From Mesorhizobium sp. LHD-90 (GTDB lineage Bacteria > Pseudomonadota > Alphaproteobacteria > Rhizobiales > Rhizobiaceae), in contig NZ_JAVFVV010000010.1 of the NCBI RefSeq assembly GCF_030929505.1, forward strand, positions 186,001 to 250,000: a stretch of 64,000 nucleotides of DNA, given 5' to 3'. Within the stretch, counting starts at the first letter, position 1, and every line of letters begins with the position of its first letter. The notes under the pieces were generated by a model. That model ran no database searches. It had not been told where the DNA came from and saw only the letters and a list, made by a program, of their open reading frames with translations. A program made the position numbers and the translations under genes. Shown here one piece after another: positions 19,847 to 29,628 of the stretch.

Positions 19847-21937
19847 ATGGCCGTTGCAAGCCGCAAATGGAGCCTGGGCATCGACGTCGGCGGGACGTTC
19901 ACCGACATCGTGCTCAGCGGAGCCGATGGCGAAGTCCATACGACCAAGACCCCGTCGACCAAGGACCAGTCTGACGGCGTGCTCGCCGGCATTGGCAAGA
20001 TCGCCGGCCAGATCGGCCTGACCCTCGCGAGCCTGCTGTCAGACGTTTCGATCATCGTGCACGGCACCACGGTGGCCACCAATGCGCTGCTGGAATATCG
20101 CGGCGCGAAGGTCGGCCTGATCACCACCGAAGGCTTTCGTGACGAGTTGGAGTTCCGCCGCTCCTACAAGGAGAGCACCTTCAACCCGCGTCTCGAGGCA
20201 CCGCATGCCATCTGTCCGCGCCGGCTGCGCATTGGCGTCCCGGAGCGGGTCGACAGCAAGGGCGCCGTACTTACCGCCCTCGACGAAACTGCCGTGCGCA
20301 AGGCCGCCCGGTTTCTGGCCGCAGAGGGCGTCCAGGCGATCTCGGTCTGCTACCTGTTCAGCTTCATCCGCCCCGACCATGAGCGCCGCACCCGCGAGCT
20401 CATCGAGGAGGAATGCCCGGGCCTCTATGTCAGCCTGTCGCATGAGGTACTGCCGGAGATCCGGGAGTTCGAGCGCGTCTCCACGACGGTGGTGAACGCC
20501 TATGTCGGGCCGGCGATCAAGTCCTACATCTCGCATCTCGACGACAAGCTGCGCGCCGAAGGCTTCGCCGGCGAGCTGTTCATCATGCAGTCGAACGGCG
20601 GCATGCTGACTGCGGCGGAGACGACGCGTCACGCGGTGGGCACCCTTTTGTCCGGCCCAGCCGGCGGCGTCACCGCCGCGGCGATGATCGGCGAACTTGC
20701 CGGCTACAAGAACCTGATGACGGTCGACATGGGCGGCACCAGCTACGACATCTCGGTCATCGCCAATCTCACCCCCGGCATGACCACTGAGAGCTGGCTC
20801 GCGCGCTACCGCATCGCCTTGCCGATGCTCGACATCCACACGATCGGCGCCGGTGGCGGCTCTATCGCCTGGATCGACAATGGCGGCGCGTTGCGTGTCG
20901 GGCCGGAAAGCGCCGGCTCGCTGCCGGGACCGGCCTGCTACGGGCGCGGCGGCACCCGGCCGACCACCACCGATGTCAACCTGATCCTCGGCCTGCTCAA
21001 CCCCGACTTCTTCCTCGGCGGCGAGATGAAGCTGGACATAAAGGCGGCGACGGAGGCGGTGCGTGTCCACGTCGCCGAACCGCTCGGCATCGGGGTGATC
21101 GAGGCGGCGCAGGCGATCTCCGAGATCGTCAACAACAACATGGCCGACGCCAGCCATCTCGTGACCACGCGCCGCGGCCTCGACCCGCGCGATTTCGCGC
21201 TGGTCGCGGTCGGCGGCGCCGGCGCGCTGCATGCCGGGCGACAGGCCGAGCTGCTGGGCATGACCTCCGTGCTGGTACCGGCTGCCGGGCCGGTCTTCTG
21301 CGCCCTTGGCGACACCGTAGCCAACCTGAAGGTCAGCGAGTCGCGCACCCATTTCGGCAAGCTCGCCACGCTCGACATCGCTGACCTCAACGCCCGTTTC
21401 GACGAGATGGAAGCGGTGGCGCGGCGCCGGCTGGCTGGCCAGAACGTGACCGACGACTTCGAGCTGCGCCGCGGCCTCGACCTGCGCTATGAAGGCGAGG
21501 TGCACGAGCTTACAGTTCCGCTGCGCACGCGCACGCGGCGAGTGACGGCGCTCAACATCGACGCCACGGTGCGTGCCTTCCACGACCAGCACGAGCAGCT
21601 CTTCGCGCACAAGGATGTGAACCACCCGGTGGAGTTGCTGACGCTGCGCGTCGACGTGGTGGGCGTGCGCGACACAATCCGGCTGTGCGGCGCGAGCTTC
21701 GGCAGCGAGAACGCCGCCGAGGCGGTAAAGAACACCCGGCCGATCTGGTTTTCGGGCGGCCGCGCCGACGCTACGGTCTACGACGGCGAAAAGCTGAGGC
21801 CAGGTCACTTCATCACCGGTCCGGCGGCGATCGAGAACTGGGGAACGACGATCATCGTCTATCCCGATCAGGAAGCGCTGATCGATTCCTACGGCAACTG
21901 CATCATCGAGAACGGCCGTGCGGGGAGCCTGCAATGA
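19847..21937 (+). CDS. hyuA: Hydantoinase/oxoprolinase subunit A (HyuA)
   Basis: 696 residues, the usual size. It opens with GIDVGGTFTDIVL, the ATP-binding ASKHA-type motif of HyuA, and also has HGTTVATNALLEY, MQSNGGMLT, LSGPAGGV and VDMGGTSYDIS. With HyuB it forms an ATP-dependent enzyme that opens cyclic amides (5-oxoproline, N-methylhydantoins) or carboxylates ketones. The start lies 1 base after the OsmC stop, and the end overlaps the first hyuB by 4 bases. The neighbours suggest uptake and hydrolysis of a cyclic or modified amino-acid derivative brought in by the ABC system downstream. Confidence 0.88.
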   Translation: MAVASRKWSLGIDVGGTFTDIVLSGADGEVHTTKTPSTKDQSDGVLAGIGKIAGQIGLTLASLLSDVSIIVHGTTVATNALLEYRGAKVGLITTEGFRDELEFRRSYKESTFNPRLEAPHAICPRRLRIGVPERVDSKGAVLTALDETAVRKAARFLAAEGVQAISVCYLFSFIRPDHERRTRELIEEECPGLYVSLSHEVLPEIREFERVSTTVVNAYVGPAIKSYISHLDDKLRAEGFAGELFIMQSNGGMLTAAETTRHAVGTLLSGPAGGVTAAAMIGELAGYKNLMTVDMGGTSYDISVIANLTPGMTTESWLARYRIALPMLDIHTIGAGGGSIAWIDNGGALRVGPESAGSLPGPACYGRGGTRPTTTDVNLILGLLNPDFFLGGEMKLDIKAATEAVRVHVAEPLGIGVIEAAQAISEIVNNNMADASHLVTTRRGLDPRDFALVAVGGAGALHAGRQAELLGMTSVLVPAAGPVFCALGDTVANLKVSESRTHFGKLATLDIADLNARFDEMEAVARRRLAGQNVTDDFELRRGLDLRYEGEVHELTVPLRTRTRRVTALNIDATVRAFHDQHEQLFAHKDVNHPVELLTLRVDVVGVRDTIRLCGASFGSENAAEAVKNTRPIWFSGGRADATVYDGEKLRPGHFITGPAAIENWGTTIIVYPDQEALIDSYGNCIIENGRAGSLQ

Positions 21938-23391
21938 CGGCCCCGGCCTCCCAGATCCTGCAAAACCGGCTGGTGGCACTGTGCCGCGAGGGTGCCGACA
22001 CCTTCCGCCGGATGGCGCGCTCGGCGCTGGTCATTCATGAAGGGCAGCACGCCTGCGCCGTGCTCGACGCCAACGGCCGCCTGCTCGCCCAGGAACAGGG
22101 CGAGCCGAGCCAGCTCGCGGCGGTGCGCGACACGGTGCGCCGCCTCGTCGACTATTTTTCCTTCAACATCGCCGACGGCGACATGCTGCTGGTCGGCGAC
22201 CCGTATTTCGGCGGCACCTCGGGCGGCTACCTGACGGTGGTGCGGCCGGTTCAGGCGGGCGGCGACATCGCCTTCTTTGCCGCGGTTCGGTTCGCCGCGG
22301 TCGATCTCGCCGGCAACGTGCCGGGGCTGCTGCAGCCGGACGCGCATGAAGTCTGGCAGGAGAGCCTGCGTGTCACGCCAGTTAAGCTCAACCGCGGCGG
22401 CAATCCGCAGAAGGACGTGCTCCGCTACGTGCTGCGCAACACCCGGGCGCCGGATTGCCTGCGCGGCGACCTCGCCGCAGCCTTCGCCGCAACCTCCCGT
22501 GTCGCTGACAAGATCGGCGCAACGATCGACGCGCACGGCCTGGCCGCGCTCACCGCCGCCGCCGAATACGGCATCGCTTATGCCCGCTCCCGCGCCATTC
22601 GCAGCCTTGGGGGGATAGCGGCCAGTGGCCAGGGCAAGGCGAGCCTGGTCGAGGACGGGTTCGGCGCGATCGAGGTCGTCGCCCGCTTCGAGCAGGAAGG
22701 CGACGCGATCCGCGTCGACCTCGGCGCCAGTTCACCGACGCACAACCGTTCCGCCAACCTGACGCCGTCGGCGACGCGGGCGGCCGTGGTGGCGCAGCTC
22801 TTTGCCGGGCTGCTCGACGAGATCGTCGTCAACGAGGGCTTGCTCGATGCGGTGACGATCGCCGTCGGCGAGGATCGCTGCGTGAACCCCGCCTATCCCG
22901 CGGCGGTGAGCCTCGGCTGGCGGCTGGTGGCGCCGCTGGTTTCGGCCGCGCTCGCCGAAGCCACCGGCGGGACCGCCGTGCTTTCCGCTGCTGCCCCGAC
23001 CATGGTCGTCTTCGACACGGTCGGGTCACGCGACCAGACCGAGCCGGTGCAACTGTCGCCGGCCTATCGCCCGGCGGCGGGAGCCGCCGGCGGCAACACG
23101 CTGGACGGCATGCGGGTCACGCCATCCGCCGAGGAGCTCGAGACCGCCGGCACATTCCGGCTGCTCTCTCGCGAATTCGACGATCACGGCGGCATCGTCG
23201 CCGAGGTCGAGATCGCGCGCGACGGCCTGGAGGCCATCATTCCTCCGACGGGGGACGTCAACCGGCCCGTCGTGCGCCAGCGCCGGCGGCTCACCAGAGA
23301 GCGTTCGAACGTCCTCGACCTCGATGCCGGCGCGCTGGTTACCTTCGCCTACGCGCGCCGCGACCTCGGAGGCTCCGATGCAGTCCGCTGA
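21934..23391 (+). CDS. Hydantoinase B-like protein 1 (short, active-site variant)
   Basis: 485 residues starting in the ATGA overlap with hyuA; HyuB proteins are usually 520-600. It has the family order IHEGQHACAVLDANGRLLAQ then LLVGDPYFGGTSGGYLTVV (residues about 86-102). In ordinary HyuB proteins the corresponding motif is DP..GGTH.PD, whose His and Asp are thought to bind metal. Here GGTH.PD is replaced by GGTSGGY. So this copy may be a non-catalytic partner of the next gene's product. It overlaps that gene by 14 bases. Confidence 0.75.
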   Translation: MTAPASQILQNRLVALCREGADTFRRMARSALVIHEGQHACAVLDANGRLLAQEQGEPSQLAAVRDTVRRLVDYFSFNIADGDMLLVGDPYFGGTSGGYLTVVRPVQAGGDIAFFAAVRFAAVDLAGNVPGLLQPDAHEVWQESLRVTPVKLNRGGNPQKDVLRYVLRNTRAPDCLRGDLAAAFAATSRVADKIGATIDAHGLAALTAAAEYGIAYARSRAIRSLGGIAASGQGKASLVEDGFGAIEVVARFEQEGDAIRVDLGASSPTHNRSANLTPSATRAAVVAQLFAGLLDEIVVNEGLLDAVTIAVGEDRCVNPAYPAAVSLGWRLVAPLVSAALAEATGGTAVLSAAAPTMVVFDTVGSRDQTEPVQLSPAYRPAAGAAGGNTLDGMRVTPSAEELETAGTFRLLSREFDDHGGIVAEVEIARDGLEAIIPPTGDVNRPVVRQRRRLTRERSNVLDLDAGALVTFAYARRDLGGSDAVR

Positions 23392-25123
23392 TATGATCCG
23401 CGCCCGCGTTGTCGCCGGCGCTTTCGACACCGCCGCCGAGGAGATGAGCGCGACCGTGACGCGCACCGCGCGCTCGCCGATCTTCAACGAGGCGCACGAC
23501 TTCACCACCGGGATCTTCGAGCTGCACGAAGGCAAGACGCGGCTGATCGCCCAGGCGCCGGGCTGCACGCTCCACCTCTACGCCATCTGCTCGGCGGTGC
23601 AGGCGGCACTGGACGTGTTCAAGAACGACCTCCATCCGGGCGACATCATCCTCGCTTCCGATCCCGGCCATGGCGGCACGCACATCCCCGACCATGTGGT
23701 GATCCTGCCGGTCTTCGCCGACCGCAAGCCGGTGTTCTTCCCGGTGGTGCGCGCCCATTTCGCCGACAGCGGCGGACCCGTCGCCGGCGGCTACAATCCG
23801 GCGTCGCGCGACATCTGGCAGGATGGCGTCGTGGTGCCGCCGCTGAAGCTCTACGAGAAGGGCGAGCGGCGCGGCGACGTGTTCGACCTGATCCTCGCCA
23901 ACAATCGTGCCGAGAGCTGGCTGAAGGGCGACCTCGACGCCATGCGCGGCGCCTGCCTGACGGCGGCGCGCGGTATCGAGCGCGTCGTCGAGCGTTTCGG
24001 TCTCGCCGATGTCCGCCAGGCGATCGACCACAACATCGCCTACACCGAGCGGCGGGTGCGCGCCGAGATCGCGGCCTGGCCGGACGGCGACTATTTCGCC
24101 GAGACCTTCATCGACCACGACTACCAGGGCGCGCACGACATCCGCGTCGCCTGCACGGCGCGCGTGCGCGGCTCCGACATCACCTTCGACTTCACCGGTT
24201 CGGCGCCGCAGGTCGACGGTTTTGTCAATTCGACGCTCGCCAACACGCTGTCCTTCGTGTTCGTCGCCATCGCGTCCTGCGTCGACGAGGACGTGCCGAT
24301 CAACGAGGGCTACATTAATCCTGTCAAGGTGGTCGCGCCCGAAGGCACGGTGATCAACCCGCGCTGGCCAAAACCGGTCGGCAACTGCACCTGCATTTGC
24401 GGCGCCGAGATCGCAGAGGTGGCCTTGCTCGCGCTCTCGCAATGCGCGCCTGAGCGCGTCGGCGTGAACTGCCACAAGCTGCCGCTGGCCTACACCAGCG
24501 GACACTACGCCGACGGCAAGCCGTGGATCAGCCTGAACTTCCATGGTTATACGGGTGGCGCCGGCGCCGCTTACGGCACCGACGGCTGGGGTCTCTATCC
24601 ACCGTTGATGACCGGCGTGATCCTGCCCTCGATCGAGATGAACGAGATGCAGTATCCGATGCGCATCGAGCGCCACGAATATGTGCGCGACACCGAGGGC
24701 GCGGGGCTGTGGCGCGGCGCGCCAGGCGTCGGCACGCGGATCCGCTTCCTGGCCGAGAACATCACCAACGCGATGCTCGCCGGCGTGCGCCATCCGACGC
24801 GCGGTTTCTGCGGCGGCCACGACGGCCCGCCCAATGCGCTCGCCCTCACCTCCGAGGGCATCCGAACGGCGGTCACCGAGGTCGTCTACAATCATCGGCT
24901 CGCCAGCGACAGCACCATCGAGTTCCTGCGCGGCGGCGGTGGCGGCTGGGGCCAGCCGTTCGGTCGGCCTGAGACGTCGGTTCTTGCCGACGTGCTCAAC
25001 GACTATGTTTCGCCGGAGGCGGCACATTCCGTCTACGGCGTCGCCATCAACCTCGAAACGATGACGGTGGACGAGGATACCACCGCGCGATTGCGCAGCC
25101 CGGTGCCGGCAGCCGCGCAATAG
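23378..25123 (+). CDS. hyuB: Hydantoinase/oxoprolinase subunit B (HyuB)
   Basis: 581 residues from the ATG at 23378, which has GGAGGC just upstream; the start lies inside the previous gene. It carries the canonical SDPGHGGTHIPDH motif (residues 94-106) and VRAHFADSGG, and the C-terminal glycine-rich GGGGGWGQPF. It should be the catalytic partner of HyuA. It is followed 38 bases later by the substrate-binding protein of a Dpp-type transporter on the same strand, so import and hydrolysis are linked. Confidence 0.87.
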   Translation: MQSADMIRARVVAGAFDTAAEEMSATVTRTARSPIFNEAHDFTTGIFELHEGKTRLIAQAPGCTLHLYAICSAVQAALDVFKNDLHPGDIILASDPGHGGTHIPDHVVILPVFADRKPVFFPVVRAHFADSGGPVAGGYNPASRDIWQDGVVVPPLKLYEKGERRGDVFDLILANNRAESWLKGDLDAMRGACLTAARGIERVVERFGLADVRQAIDHNIAYTERRVRAEIAAWPDGDYFAETFIDHDYQGAHDIRVACTARVRGSDITFDFTGSAPQVDGFVNSTLANTLSFVFVAIASCVDEDVPINEGYINPVKVVAPEGTVINPRWPKPVGNCTCICGAEIAEVALLALSQCAPERVGVNCHKLPLAYTSGHYADGKPWISLNFHGYTGGAGAAYGTDGWGLYPPLMTGVILPSIEMNEMQYPMRIERHEYVRDTEGAGLWRGAPGVGTRIRFLAENITNAMLAGVRHPTRGFCGGHDGPPNALALTSEGIRTAVTEVVYNHRLASDSTIEFLRGGGGGWGQPFGRPETSVLADVLNDYVSPEAAHSVYGVAINLETMTVDEDTTARLRSPVPAAAQ

Positions 25124-25161
25124 AGGATGGCGAACCAGCGGACAACAATGGGAGAGCACAA

Positions 25162-26733
25162 ATGACACCAAGAACTGACGTGAAACTGCTTGCCGCCGCG
25201 GCGCTGCTCGCCGTCGCGCAATCCGGAGCGGCAGCCGCCGCTCCATTCGTCGTAAACACCGGGCAGGCGCCGGCCACCATCGATCCGGCCTATGTCTGCG
25301 ACATCGCCGACAATGGTTATGTCAGCCCGCTCTACGCGCCGCTGCTGACCTATGCCCGCAAGAGCGTTGCCGGTCCGGACGGCGTCACGGTCACCGCGGA
25401 GGATTCCGGCAAGATCGTCGGCAACCTGGCCGAAAGCTACACAGTCTCGAAAGACGGGCTCACCATCACGATCAAGCTGAAGCCCGGCCTCAAGTTTGCT
25501 TCCGGCAACCCGCTCGACGGGCCTGCCGCGGCCGCCTCGCTCAATCGCGCGCTAAAGAGCGGCGGCTGCGGCAGCTACTACATGGAGGCCGCGCAGACCG
25601 GCAACACGCAGTCGATCGCTGCGCCGGACGCGGGGACCGTGGTGATCACCCTGAAGAAGCCGGAGCCGCTGGTCGTCGACGCGCTGACTCAGCCCAATCT
25701 CGGCATGGTCGACGTCAAGACCGTCGACGCCAATGGCGGCAAGGACTGGCTCGCCACCAACGCCGCCGGCTCCGGTCCATACATGCTGAAATCATACCAG
25801 CCCGGCGTGCGTGCCGAATTCGTCGCCAACCCGAACTGGAGCGGCGCCGCGCCGCTCGAGACCGAAATCACCGTCAACTTCATCTCCGACCCGTCGGCGC
25901 TGCTGCTGCAGGCGCGCAACGGCGGCGCCAACGTCACGCTCGGAATGCCGCAGCAGGCGCTGCAGAGCCTCGCCGGCGCGCCTGACCTGAAGATCGTCTC
26001 GGTTCCGGCGTCGCGCTGGCTGCTGGCAAGCCTGCCCAACAAGCAGGCGCCGTTCGACAATGTGAAGGTGCGCCAGGCGCTGAGCTACGCCACGCCCTAC
26101 GAGGCGATCCTCAAGAGTGTGCTGTTCGGTTACGGCGACAGCTTCTACGGACCGTTTCCGCCGGCCTTTGCGACCTTCAAGGAAGAACTCGGTGCGGCGC
26201 GTCCCTACGACCTGGAGAAGGCGAAGGCGCTGATCGCCGAAAGCGGCGTGCCGCAGCCGATCGTGCTCGACCTCGCGATCCGCGAAGGCCTGCCGGCGCA
26301 CGAGCAGATCGCCACGATCCTGCAAGGTGCGTGGAAACAGATCGGCGTCGACGTCAGGATCACCAAGCTGTCGGCATCGGCCTTCGCCGAGGCGGTCGTC
26401 GTGCCGCAGAAGGCTGGTGCACTGATCCGCTTCGACGGCCCGTCGATCCAGGATCCGGCGTGGCTGCTCAACTACGACCTGCGCTGCGCTTCTCCCTACA
26501 ACACAGCCAACTATTGCAGCGCCGACGCTGAAGCGCTGCTCGACGAGGCGCTGCCGCTCGCCGACGCTGCCAAGCGTCAAGAGATCTGGGACAAGATCGC
26601 GGCCCTGTGGATCGAGGACGCACCGCGAATCCCGCTTTATGCCGACCGCTATACCGCCGTATTGTCTGCCGACGTGAAGCACTGGGACTTCTCCCAGGAC
26701 GGGCCGTTCGAGCTGCAACTCTGGGGTCGCTGA
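25162..26733 (+). CDS. ABC transporter substrate-binding protein, peptide/DppA family
   Basis: 523 residues with a Sec signal peptide (KLLAAAALLAVAQSGAAAAA). It is a family 5 extracellular solute-binding protein: TIDPAYVCDIADNGYV, GNLAESYTVSKDGLTITIKLKPGLKF, and a C-terminal RIPLYADRYTAVL region. This family binds peptides, opines, nickel-chelates and other small amides. Its place directly behind the hyu genes suggests a cyclic amide or modified amino acid. GGGAG lies 10 bases before the ATG. A GC hairpin follows the stop before the permease genes. Confidence 0.85.
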   Translation: MTPRTDVKLLAAAALLAVAQSGAAAAAPFVVNTGQAPATIDPAYVCDIADNGYVSPLYAPLLTYARKSVAGPDGVTVTAEDSGKIVGNLAESYTVSKDGLTITIKLKPGLKFASGNPLDGPAAAASLNRALKSGGCGSYYMEAAQTGNTQSIAAPDAGTVVITLKKPEPLVVDALTQPNLGMVDVKTVDANGGKDWLATNAAGSGPYMLKSYQPGVRAEFVANPNWSGAAPLETEITVNFISDPSALLLQARNGGANVTLGMPQQALQSLAGAPDLKIVSVPASRWLLASLPNKQAPFDNVKVRQALSYATPYEAILKSVLFGYGDSFYGPFPPAFATFKEELGAARPYDLEKAKALIAESGVPQPIVLDLAIREGLPAHEQIATILQGAWKQIGVDVRITKLSASAFAEAVVVPQKAGALIRFDGPSIQDPAWLLNYDLRCASPYNTANYCSADAEALLDEALPLADAAKRQEIWDKIAALWIEDAPRIPLYADRYTAVLSADVKHWDFSQDGPFELQLWGR

Positions 26734-26741
26734 GGCATGAC

Positions 26742-26773
26742 CACCCGACGGCGCCGAGCGCCGCCGTCGGGTG
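26742..26773 (+). terminator. GC hairpin between binding protein and permease genes
   Basis: CACCCGACGGCG and CGCCGTCGGGTG make a perfect 12-bp stem with an 8-base loop, 8 bases after the stop of the binding-protein gene and inside the operon. No T tract follows. Such hairpins usually protect the upstream mRNA or partly stop transcription so that the binding protein is made in excess. Confidence 0.6.
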
Positions 26774-26792
26774 CAACCGGAGCCGCCCGAAC

Positions 26793-27626
26793 ATGATGAC
26801 AGCGCGCAACCGTTACGGAATCCTGGCCCCGCCGCTCGCCATGTTCGCGCTGCTGGTGCTGCTGACGCTGATCGGGCCGATGGCCTGGCCGCACAACGCC
26901 TACGACATGGACTTCGCGGCGGTGCTTGCGCCACCTTCCTGGGACCATCCGATGGGGACCGATGCCAACGGGCGCGACGTGCTTGCCCGCTTCCTCGACG
27001 GCGGGCGGCTGTCGCTGCTCGTCGGTGTGGTCGTCATGGTCGGCGGCCTGGTGCCGGGCGCGCTGCTCGGCATCCTGGCGGCTCGGCTCGGCGGGGTCGT
27101 CGACGCGTTCGTCATGCGCATGTCGGATTCGATTGCCGCTTTTCCGCCGATCCTGCTCGCCATGGCGGTGGCGATCGGCCTCGGCGGCGGCCTCGCGACG
27201 GCGGTGCTGGGCGTCATCCTGTCGACCTTGCCGTTCTTCGCCAGGCTGATGCGCAGCGAGACCAGACGTATCCTGGCGATGCCCTTCATCGAGGCGGCGC
27301 GGGCGATGGGCGCCAGCCCGGCCCTCATCGTCATGCGCCACGTTCTGCCCCACTCGGCCTCGACGATGCTTGTACAGTCGGCCGCGGTCTTCGGCTACGG
27401 CATCGCCACGCTGGCCGGGCTCGGTTTCGTTGGCCTCGGCGCGCCGATTCCCACCGCCGAATGGGGCGTGATGATCACCGACGGCATGCCCTACGCGCTG
27501 ACCGGCCAGTGGTGGATCGCGGTGTTTCCCGGCCTTGGCATCCTGCTCGCGGTCAGCGCAGCCAACATGCTGGCCGACCGGCTGTCGGGCCTGCTGCGCG
27601 GCGACGGCGAGGAGGTGCGCCCGTGA
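26793..27626 (+). CDS. ABC permease, DppC-like
   Basis: 277 residues from the second-best supported start (ATG at 26793); a long upstream frame is rejected because it reads back through the hairpin and the previous gene. It has a first helix (about 10-30), HPMGTDANGRDVLARFLDGGR typical of DppC/OppC, and the EAA loop FIEAARAMGASPALIVMRHVLPH. Five or six helices in all. Gene order is C-type permease before B-type, the reverse of the common dpp order. It overlaps the next gene by 4 bases (GTGA). Confidence 0.87.
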   Translation: MMTARNRYGILAPPLAMFALLVLLTLIGPMAWPHNAYDMDFAAVLAPPSWDHPMGTDANGRDVLARFLDGGRLSLLVGVVVMVGGLVPGALLGILAARLGGVVDAFVMRMSDSIAAFPPILLAMAVAIGLGGGLATAVLGVILSTLPFFARLMRSETRRILAMPFIEAARAMGASPALIVMRHVLPHSASTMLVQSAAVFGYGIATLAGLGFVGLGAPIPTAEWGVMITDGMPYALTGQWWIAVFPGLGILLAVSAANMLADRLSGLLRGDGEEVRP

Positions 27627-28645
27627 TCCGGACGGTCCTCGCCCGTCTCGGACTGTCGCTCACCGCCGCGCTGGGCGCCGCGCTGTTCGCCTTCCTCACC
27701 TTGCGTGTCGGTCCGGGAGATCCGGCAAGGCTCGTGCTGGGCGCCTTCGCCAGCGACGAGGCGGTCGCGGCGCTGCGGGCGGAGATGGGCCTGGACAAGC
27801 CTTATGTCGTGCAGTTCGTCCACTACATCGCGGATTTCGTCACCGGCGACTGGGGCAAGTCCTACGCGATGGGCGAGCCGGTGCGCAGCCTGCTTGCCGA
27901 CCGGTTTCCCGCGACCATCGAGCTCGGTCTCTGTGCTTTCGTGATCGCCGTCGCCATGGCGCTGCTCTGCGGCATGGTTGGCAGCTATGCCCGGCGCGAC
28001 TGGATCACGCGCCTGCTGCGCACCCTTGCCAGCTTCTCCATCGGGGTGCCGCAGTTTTGGTTCGGCCTTATCCTGCTGATGGTCGGGTTCGAGTGCCTCG
28101 GCCTCTTCCCGGGTCCGGTCGGCCGGCTGGGTTTCGGTGTCCCGCCGCCACCGTCCGTCACCGGGCTGTACACGGTCGATGCGCTGCTGGCGGGGGATCT
28201 GGCAACTTTTGCCGACGCTTGCCGCCACCTGCTGTTGCCGGCCGTGACGCTCGGACTGCTGCCGTTCGGCTTCCTGCTCAGGCTGTTCTGGGCCAATCTC
28301 GACGACGTCGCCAACGAGCCGTTCGTGCTGGTCGGCCGCAGCCGGGGCATGACGCGGTGGCAGGTGTTCAGGCGGTACGTCGTGCCCAACGCGATCGTGC
28401 CGACGCTGACGGCCTCGGGCCTCGTCCTCGGGCAGATGCTGGCGGGCAGCGTGCTGGTCGAGCGCGTCTTCAACTGGCCGGGCGCCGGCGCGCTGGTCAC
28501 CCAGGGCATCCTGCAGCAGGACTATTCCGTGGTGCAGACCTTCATCTTGCTCAGCGCCGTCGTCTACATCGTCGCCAATCTGTGCGTCGATGTTCTCGTC
28601 GCCGCCATCGATCCGCGGATCGCCCGCAAGGACACCGCCGGATGA
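27623..28645 (+). CDS. ABC permease, DppB-like
   Basis: 340 residues from a GTG in a GTGA overlap with the preceding permease gene. DppB features: N-terminal helix followed by RVGPGDPARLVLG, GDWGKSYAMGEPV, and the EAA loop VLVGRSRGMTRWQVFRRYVVPNA, then FNWPGAGALVTQGI. It pairs with the DppC-like protein to form the membrane channel. It overlaps the next ATPase gene by 4 bases (ATGA), so all permease and ATPase genes are translationally coupled. Confidence 0.87.
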   Translation: MIRTVLARLGLSLTAALGAALFAFLTLRVGPGDPARLVLGAFASDEAVAALRAEMGLDKPYVVQFVHYIADFVTGDWGKSYAMGEPVRSLLADRFPATIELGLCAFVIAVAMALLCGMVGSYARRDWITRLLRTLASFSIGVPQFWFGLILLMVGFECLGLFPGPVGRLGFGVPPPPSVTGLYTVDALLAGDLATFADACRHLLLPAVTLGLLPFGFLLRLFWANLDDVANEPFVLVGRSRGMTRWQVFRRYVVPNAIVPTLTASGLVLGQMLAGSVLVERVFNWPGAGALVTQGILQQDYSVVQTFILLSAVVYIVANLCVDVLVAAIDPRIARKDTAG

Positions 28646-29628
28646 CCGGATCCCTGCTCGAAATCGAACGGCTGAGCGTCTCCTTCGGCGGGCTGCGCGT
28701 CCTCGACGACATCGACCTGAAGCTGGCTCCTGGTGATCGGCTCGGCCTGGTCGGCGAGTCCGGCAGCGGCAAGTCGACCCTCGGCCTTGCCATCCTCGGC
28801 CTGCTCGTCGACACGGCGAGCGTCTCCGGGACGATACGGTTTGCCGGCGCTGCGCTGCCGATCGGCGACGACCGTGCCATGAGCGCCATTCGCGGCGGCC
28901 GCATCGGCTTTGTCTACCAGGACCCGATGGGTGGCTTCAGCCCGATCCACACCGTCGGCCGCCACATGCATCACGCAATCGCCGCGGCCGAGCCGGACAT
29001 TTCCAGAAGGGCTGCGCGGGAGCGGGCGGCTGCGCTGCTGGCCGAGGTCGAGATACGCGACTCGGCCGCCCGCCTCGACGACTATCCGCACCAATTCAGC
29101 GGCGGCATGCTGCAGCGGATCATGATCGCCTCGGCACTTGCCGGCAACCCGCAACTGCTGATCGCCGACGAGCCGACGACAGCTCTCGACGCGACCACGC
29201 AGGCCAATGTGTTGCGCCTGCTCGACCGCATCGCCTCGGCGCGCGGCATGGCCGTTATCCTGATCACCCACGATCTCGGCGTGGTCGGCCGTTTCTGCGG
29301 CGATCTCGCAGTGCTCTATTGCGGCAATCTGGTGAGCCTGACGACGGTCGCCCGCGCCATGGCGAACCCCGTCCATCCCTACACCCGGGGGCTGCTCGAT
29401 GCTCGGCCGCGGCTTGACGAGAAGCCGGCGAGGCTGCGCACCATCGGCGGAGTTTTGCCGCGGGCCGGCGCAGCGGGAGGCGGCTGCGCCTTCGAGCCGC
29501 GCTGCGCGCTGGGCCGGGGCGTCGCCATCTGCCGGAACGAACGGCCGCTGTTGCTCGCTAACCGGTCGGGCGACCGTGTCGCCTGCCATCTCGCGGGTGC
29601 CGAAAGCGAGGTTGCGGCGTCATGCTGA
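28642..29628 (+). CDS. ABC ATP-binding protein, DppD-like
   Basis: 328 residues. Walker A GESGSGKST, Q loop VYQDPMGGFSP, signature QFSGGMLQR (methionine at the usual Q position of LSGGQ), Walker B LLIADEPTTALD and H loop ITHDLG. The C-terminal oligopeptide-transport extension includes three cysteines (GGCAFEPRCALGRG, then ICRNERP). In Dpp/Opp ATPases such cysteines can hold a [4Fe-4S] cluster. It overlaps the DppF-like gene by 7 bases. Confidence 0.87.
   Translation: MTGSLLEIERLSVSFGGLRVLDDIDLKLAPGDRLGLVGESGSGKSTLGLAILGLLVDTASVSGTIRFAGAALPIGDDRAMSAIRGGRIGFVYQDPMGGFSPIHTVGRHMHHAIAAAEPDISRRAARERAAALLAEVEIRDSAARLDDYPHQFSGGMLQRIMIASALAGNPQLLIADEPTTALDATTQANVLRLLDRIASARGMAVILITHDLGVVGRFCGDLAVLYCGNLVSLTTVARAMANPVHPYTRGLLDARPRLDEKPARLRTIGGVLPRAGAAGGGCAFEPRCALGRGVAICRNERPLLLANRSGDRVACHLAGAESEVAASC

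Noticed and set aside
20039-25246. Long minus-strand frames opposite the hyu genes
   Set aside because: Shadow frames of well-supported HyuA/HyuB genes.
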